Shown here in pieces: positions 59,784-64,000 of a DNA stretch of 64,000 nucleotides. Both the position numbers and the translations under genes were made by a program. Under the pieces are notes generated by a model. That model did no database searches. It was not told the origin of the DNA and worked only from the letters and a program-made list of their open reading frames with translations. Source of the DNA: Cardiocondyla obscurior (lineage: Eukaryota > Arthropoda > Insecta > Hymenoptera > Formicidae); the NCBI RefSeq assembly GCF_019399895.1, contig NC_091864.1, positions 9,712,001 to 9,776,000 on the forward strand. The letters run 5' to 3'. Each line of letters begins with the position of its first letter. Positions within the stretch are counted from its first letter, which is position 1.

Positions 59784-62700
59784 CTACGTGAAAAAAAGTA
59801 TAGACAGCAATAGCAATGAGGCAACGAGGACGGACTGACCGGCCTGGAACGAGGTCGCACCAGAGCTAAACCAGCTGGACCCGGAACCCACGCGGGCGTT
59901 TTCGTGACGACTGGACGGCTGCTCGGAAGCCATCAAATCCTCGCGCGAAAGCTCGGGGCACGGGAGTTCTTCTGGTTTCAATTCAAACAGATGCTTCGTG
60001 CAGCACTTCTTAACCTCACGATTGCTCTGTAAATCAAAATCGAAGTGATCTACACGATACCGGTATGCTGGCGATTAATTAAAAAGGTTCTAACGCCTGT
60101 CGAAACGAAAGATGCGTATTGTTGCATGCGACGCGAGATTTAATGAAAAAAAAAATCTTAATAATTTCTATTGCATTGCTTTTAAATGTGTAGAATTTTC
60201 CGCCGTGCTTTTGTTGCGTTTTGTATAATTGTTTTATTTTTTATTTTAATTAGCTTCCGGGCGATTAATTTTAATCCAATACGTGACTCTAATGTTTAGA
60301 TTACGTTTTAATTAGTGAGACTTTAATAGGGTTTTGAGGATTTTATTTGGTAAAGTAATTACCCTAATTGCAAGAGATATTTCGAAAGAGCTATCACGAA
60401 TATTATACAATCAACTAGCTAGGGTTTCCTACCTTGATGTGGAAATTTGACGAATTTTCGTCGGATTCGTCATAATAGTCACTGTTCTCACCCTCGTCGT
60501 CGTCCTCGTTATTACCATCTCTCGAGTTATCGTCGTATTCGTCTGTAATGCAATACATTGTGATTCGAGTTAAAAAAAAAAAAAAAAAAACTAAACAAGA
60601 GATTTCTTTTCTGAAGAATTAAAAAAAAAACTTATTAAGGAAAGTAATTATACCTTATTTTTAACTTTAATCGACAAGTACTTAAGTGCTACAATAAAAT
60701 TCTATTAACATATAAATTTAAATTCTCTCAAAATTCTATTAATGTATAAAATTAAATTCGATGTCGATATTAACTGAAAATAATTTATGCCGTAAAGAAT
60801 TTTTGTGTTTCTAGAGTCTAGACTCGAGTAAATTAGCATATCTTTTTGACATAGAGCTTGAGATAAATTTCGCCGAGAGGTATTAGTACTCGCTCTCGCG
60901 CGTAAAGCAAAACTTACCAGGAATTGCGAGCGGATGATTTCTCCCCAGGTCTTCGCTGTTGATCTTCTGCGTAGCATTATTGCTCTCAAGGAAGCAAGTG
61001 AGCTCCTCCAGGGCATCCCTCAGCTTCGTGTTCTTCGTTTCATTCCGCAGGCCCCAGATCCACGCGAGTTTGCAGTCGCAGATCAGATTGTTTTCTACAC
61101 GCAGACACGTAAATACGTTTTGATCAGCCAATCTTGCTACTTTGATCATGAATTGCCTGAATTCACGCGAGCGTCTTAACGCTCCTCTTAAACTTCAAAC
61201 AATCCTCGCTAACGCAATATAATTTTTTATTATTTATTTTTAATTAATCTCATTTGCGATTTTTACTCAATTTTTTAAATTTAAAATTATACTTTAGCTA
61301 ACAATAAATTTAATAAATTCCTAGACAATTTCTTACGAGGTTCTTTTCAGGATCAAAATACATCACTTTTTTGCTGCTTTCCATTTACACTAAAGCTCAG
61401 ATTATTCTCGCTCGCGACTTCATTGTATCTATGCCGTTTAATAAATATTGAAGATAGAATGACGTCGCAAGTGAAAATTATTCGAAGTTTAATGTAAATG
61501 GGAAGCAACTTATAATTCTGTTAAAAATCGAGATTACTCACCGCCCAAGTATAAATGGCTGTTGATGCCGTAGAGATTAGTTACAATCGGCTTGATGTTG
61601 TCGAAAGTCATGGTTTTAAGTGAGTTTTCTCTCAGATCCAAGAAGTGAACATTCGGGGCGCCTGCTAAGAAATCCGGCATCAACGTCACCAGCTGATTTT
61701 CACTTAGCCGCAGCTTCCGTAAGTTACGCATGCTTTCGAACGCCTTGTCGGATATATATATGATCTGATTTTGATCGAGCTCGAGCTCGGTTAATTCCGG
61801 CATTTCAACAAAGCTACGCTCGCCGATCATGGTAATCTGATTGCCGCGCAGATCAAGACGCAGCAAATTACGCAGACCGTGGAAACTGTCGCGCGTGATG
61901 ACAGTGATCTGGTTGCCGCTCAGCTCGAGCTCCTGCAGCGAGCCCAGGAGCTTGAATGCCTTGTCGTGAACAGTGCTAATATTGTTGCGGTTCAGGTACA
62001 TCTTGCGCAAATTCGGCAGGTTTACAAACGTGTCTCTGTAAACAATTATTTAAACCCGTTCTCTATATTTTACTATCGTGCAAAAGTTTTTTTTTTTTTT
62101 TTAGAAGGTGTAATCTACTTTGCGTATCGTCGGCGACAATAAATAATGCAAATGCTACAAGCGAGATAATAATAATAATAATGCAACGAGATTGCGCTAT
62201 TCCGAATAACGAATAAAGTCTTACTCATTCGCTGGACAATCTCGATAAAAAGTTCTAATGGCCATCTCTAACGAACAATCGCCTGCCATCAACCACCGTT
62301 ATCCTACCTGTTAATCTCGGAGATGCGATTATCGTCGAGATTGATGACGGTGAGATTTCGCATGTTGTAGAAGGCGTACTTGTGCAGCACGACGATCATG
62401 TTGCGGCTAAGATTGATCTCGGTAACACCGTTAAGATCGCTAAAAGCGCGCTCGGCGAGATCGTGGAGCCATCCGTACTGAAACACGATCACGCGCAGGT
62501 TCTTCAGCTGGTGTAGCAGCTGACTGGGCACGTAGTCGAGGCTGCCGATCTGACGCACCGTGAACGTTAGTTTTTCCAGGTGAATCTGCGACGTAAAGTA
62601 ACTCCACATGGGATCGTTCCGCTCGAACTTGCTCAATACCCAGCAATTGACGTCGCTGGCATTCTGTAGATTGACGTTGTTGCAGTAGCAGTAAATGGGC

Positions 62701-62865
62701 GACTGTTGTCCCTGAATGTCGCATATGTTGTTCTCCTTTAGTTCTTTGACGGTTTTCTTCTTCCCGCGCGCTTTTGACATCGCCAGACCCGGTGACGCGA
62801 ACAAGATTGTCAGCAGCAGTAATTTAAGGATGCGAGAATTGTTCAGAAATTGACCCATTGCGATC
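59784..62865 (-). CDS. GPI-anchored leucine-rich-repeat adhesion protein, connectin-like
   Basis: Five coding exons on the minus strand: 62308-62865 (coding from ATG 62858), 61542-62035, 60918-61094, 60433-60542 and 59784-60026. Phases agree and give 524 residues. Residues 1-26 are a signal peptide. A Cys-containing N-terminal cap follows (CDIQGQQSPIYCYCNN, NCWVLSKF), then about ten 24-residue LRRs of the LxxLxLxxNxI type (residues about 105-345). The LRR C-terminal cap (NNLICDCKLAWIWGL .. LTC) comes next. An acidic Tyr-containing linker (residues about 408-444) leads to a Cys-containing segment and a hydrophobic tail (VLVASLLLLSILFFT) preceded by small residues, typical of a GPI signal. Drosophila connectin is a GPI-linked homophilic adhesion LRR protein on motor axons and muscles. 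The name is a similarity judgement. The acceptor before the ATG implies an upstream untranslated exon. Confidence 0.85.
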
Positions 62866-63825
62866 CTGAAACAGGAAATCGACGGTTTCGCTTGAATATT
62901 TGAGTCTTTGCTGTAATAATAATAAGATCGGTTGCATTCAGCTGGAAAAGCTGCTTTGCAACGATGTTAATTAATTAATTCGTTATTAGTATTATTATTT
63001 AAATAATATCGAAGGCGCATTCTTGATCTCGACTCTTCGATCAATATGGAATTATTTATTAAATGTTTATTATATATTTTCCTTCTCTAAACAATTTTGA
63101 AACAGTAATACGTGGCTTTCTTTCTCCAAATTATTAGATAGATTTAAATGCGAATAATAAATCGGAGCATCGGAGCAATGACGAGATGATAAGGGTCGAT
63201 TTCCATTCTATTTAAAGTCAACACGATACGGAACACACCTCCGGTATTGTATCACAGAAAATTTGCTCGACAGCTCCATTACAAGTACATCGATACGTAA
63301 CAGCATATCGTTTCTCCATCACGAGGCTGCTCTTTAGAGAAAAACATTCCCTCTTCCGTCCATAGAGAAAATGTGGACACGTTGTTGCACTCGATCGATA
63401 TCGTGTATCTCCGATAAATAGGAACTTTTTTAGTTGAACATATGTTTTTTTGCAAAGAGATACATTATATAATGTGCTCATAAAGGAACGAGAATAATTA
63501 AGATGGTCGTGTAATTATAGATAATAATTATTAAAAAATATTACACTGATATATTTTATTATCTTCGAAGATTTTTAATAATTTTGCAAAATATACGAAA
63601 GATCGATTTCGAGAAAAATAACGTTTGAAGAATAATTCACTCTAACTTCATAAAAGCTAGTATATGAATAACTCCGGTGGGAAAAGCAGCATAGATAAAA
63701 ATTTCCTCAGTGGGAGAAGAAAAAATAATTTCTATTCAGGCCGAGAGGGAAAACCCACCCACTATTGCCACATAAATTAAAGGATTTCCTTGACCCAGCG
63801 AGCCATCTTTTATCTTGATAATATC

Positions 63826-63881
<56 letters not shown>

Positions 63882-64000
63882 CATAGATAAAACTCTGGCT
63901 TGTTGTCTTCTTAACAATAAGATATAATACACACTTTGTTTTAAATTGTATATTCAAAGGAAACTTTTTAAGAGCTAAATTTCGACTGCATATACGAATG
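62866..64000. other. Region upstream of the connectin-like gene
   Basis: No coding exon seen. It should contain part of the first intron, because a CTGTTTCAG acceptor ends it at 62866. A (TA)n tract lies at its right end. Confidence 0.5.
63829..63880. repeat. (TA)n microsatellite
   Basis: About 25 TA units near the right edge. Confidence 0.9.

Overview
The window is nuclear DNA of an insect, most likely an ant or another hymenopteran. The reasons are intron-split genes with GT..AG junctions, AT-rich introns full of (TA)n, (CA)n and homopolymer runs, dense CpG around exons and promoters, and insect-type protein families. No prokaryotic signals, CRISPR arrays, tRNAs or rRNAs were recognised. 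All exon models were built by hand: I followed reading frame and splice phase from exon to exon, and each chain joins without a phase break.

Layout. The left 38.5 kb is dominated by the minus-strand gene CASK, a membrane-associated guanylate kinase scaffold with a CaM-kinase-like domain. Its start codon is at 38452 and ten exons run leftward to 11394. They encode residues 1-440 (kinase domain plus both L27 domains). I could not find the PDZ, SH3 and guanylate kinase exons, which probably lie left of base 1. An in-frame alternative first exon at 12136-12210, preceded by three CACGTG boxes, would make a kinase-less CASK. A GC-rich first coding exon at 1-487 (minus) runs off the left edge and is either another alternative CASK start or a separate gene. 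Two genes appear nested in CASK introns. One is a secreted DNA/RNA non-specific nuclease (dsRNase-like) on the opposite strand (32050-33848). The other is a possible two-cistron small-peptide transcript on the same strand (18886-20207). CASK intron 1 also holds two copies of a MITE-like element and a pre-miRNA-like hairpin.

Right of the CASK promoter region (about 38.1-39.6 kb, GC- and CpG-rich) lies a compact four-exon minus-strand gene for an unrecognised 174-residue basic protein (40282-41326). About 9.5 kb without a recognisable gene follows. Next is a complete Rh-type ammonium transporter gene on the plus strand (50887-55330, 484 residues), with two mutually alternative first coding exons that each supply a different first membrane segment. 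After another 4.4 kb without a gene comes a five-exon minus-strand gene for a GPI-anchored leucine-rich-repeat adhesion protein resembling connectin (59784-62865, 524 residues). The last 1.1 kb is its upstream region.

The genes do not form a pathway. CASK and connectin are both neuronal or cell-contact proteins, Rh50 is a gas/ammonia channel, and the nuclease is a secreted gut- or hemolymph-type enzyme. The most unusual material is regulatory and structural: alternative first exons in CASK and Rh50, nested genes, the adjacent small ORFs and the intronic hairpin.
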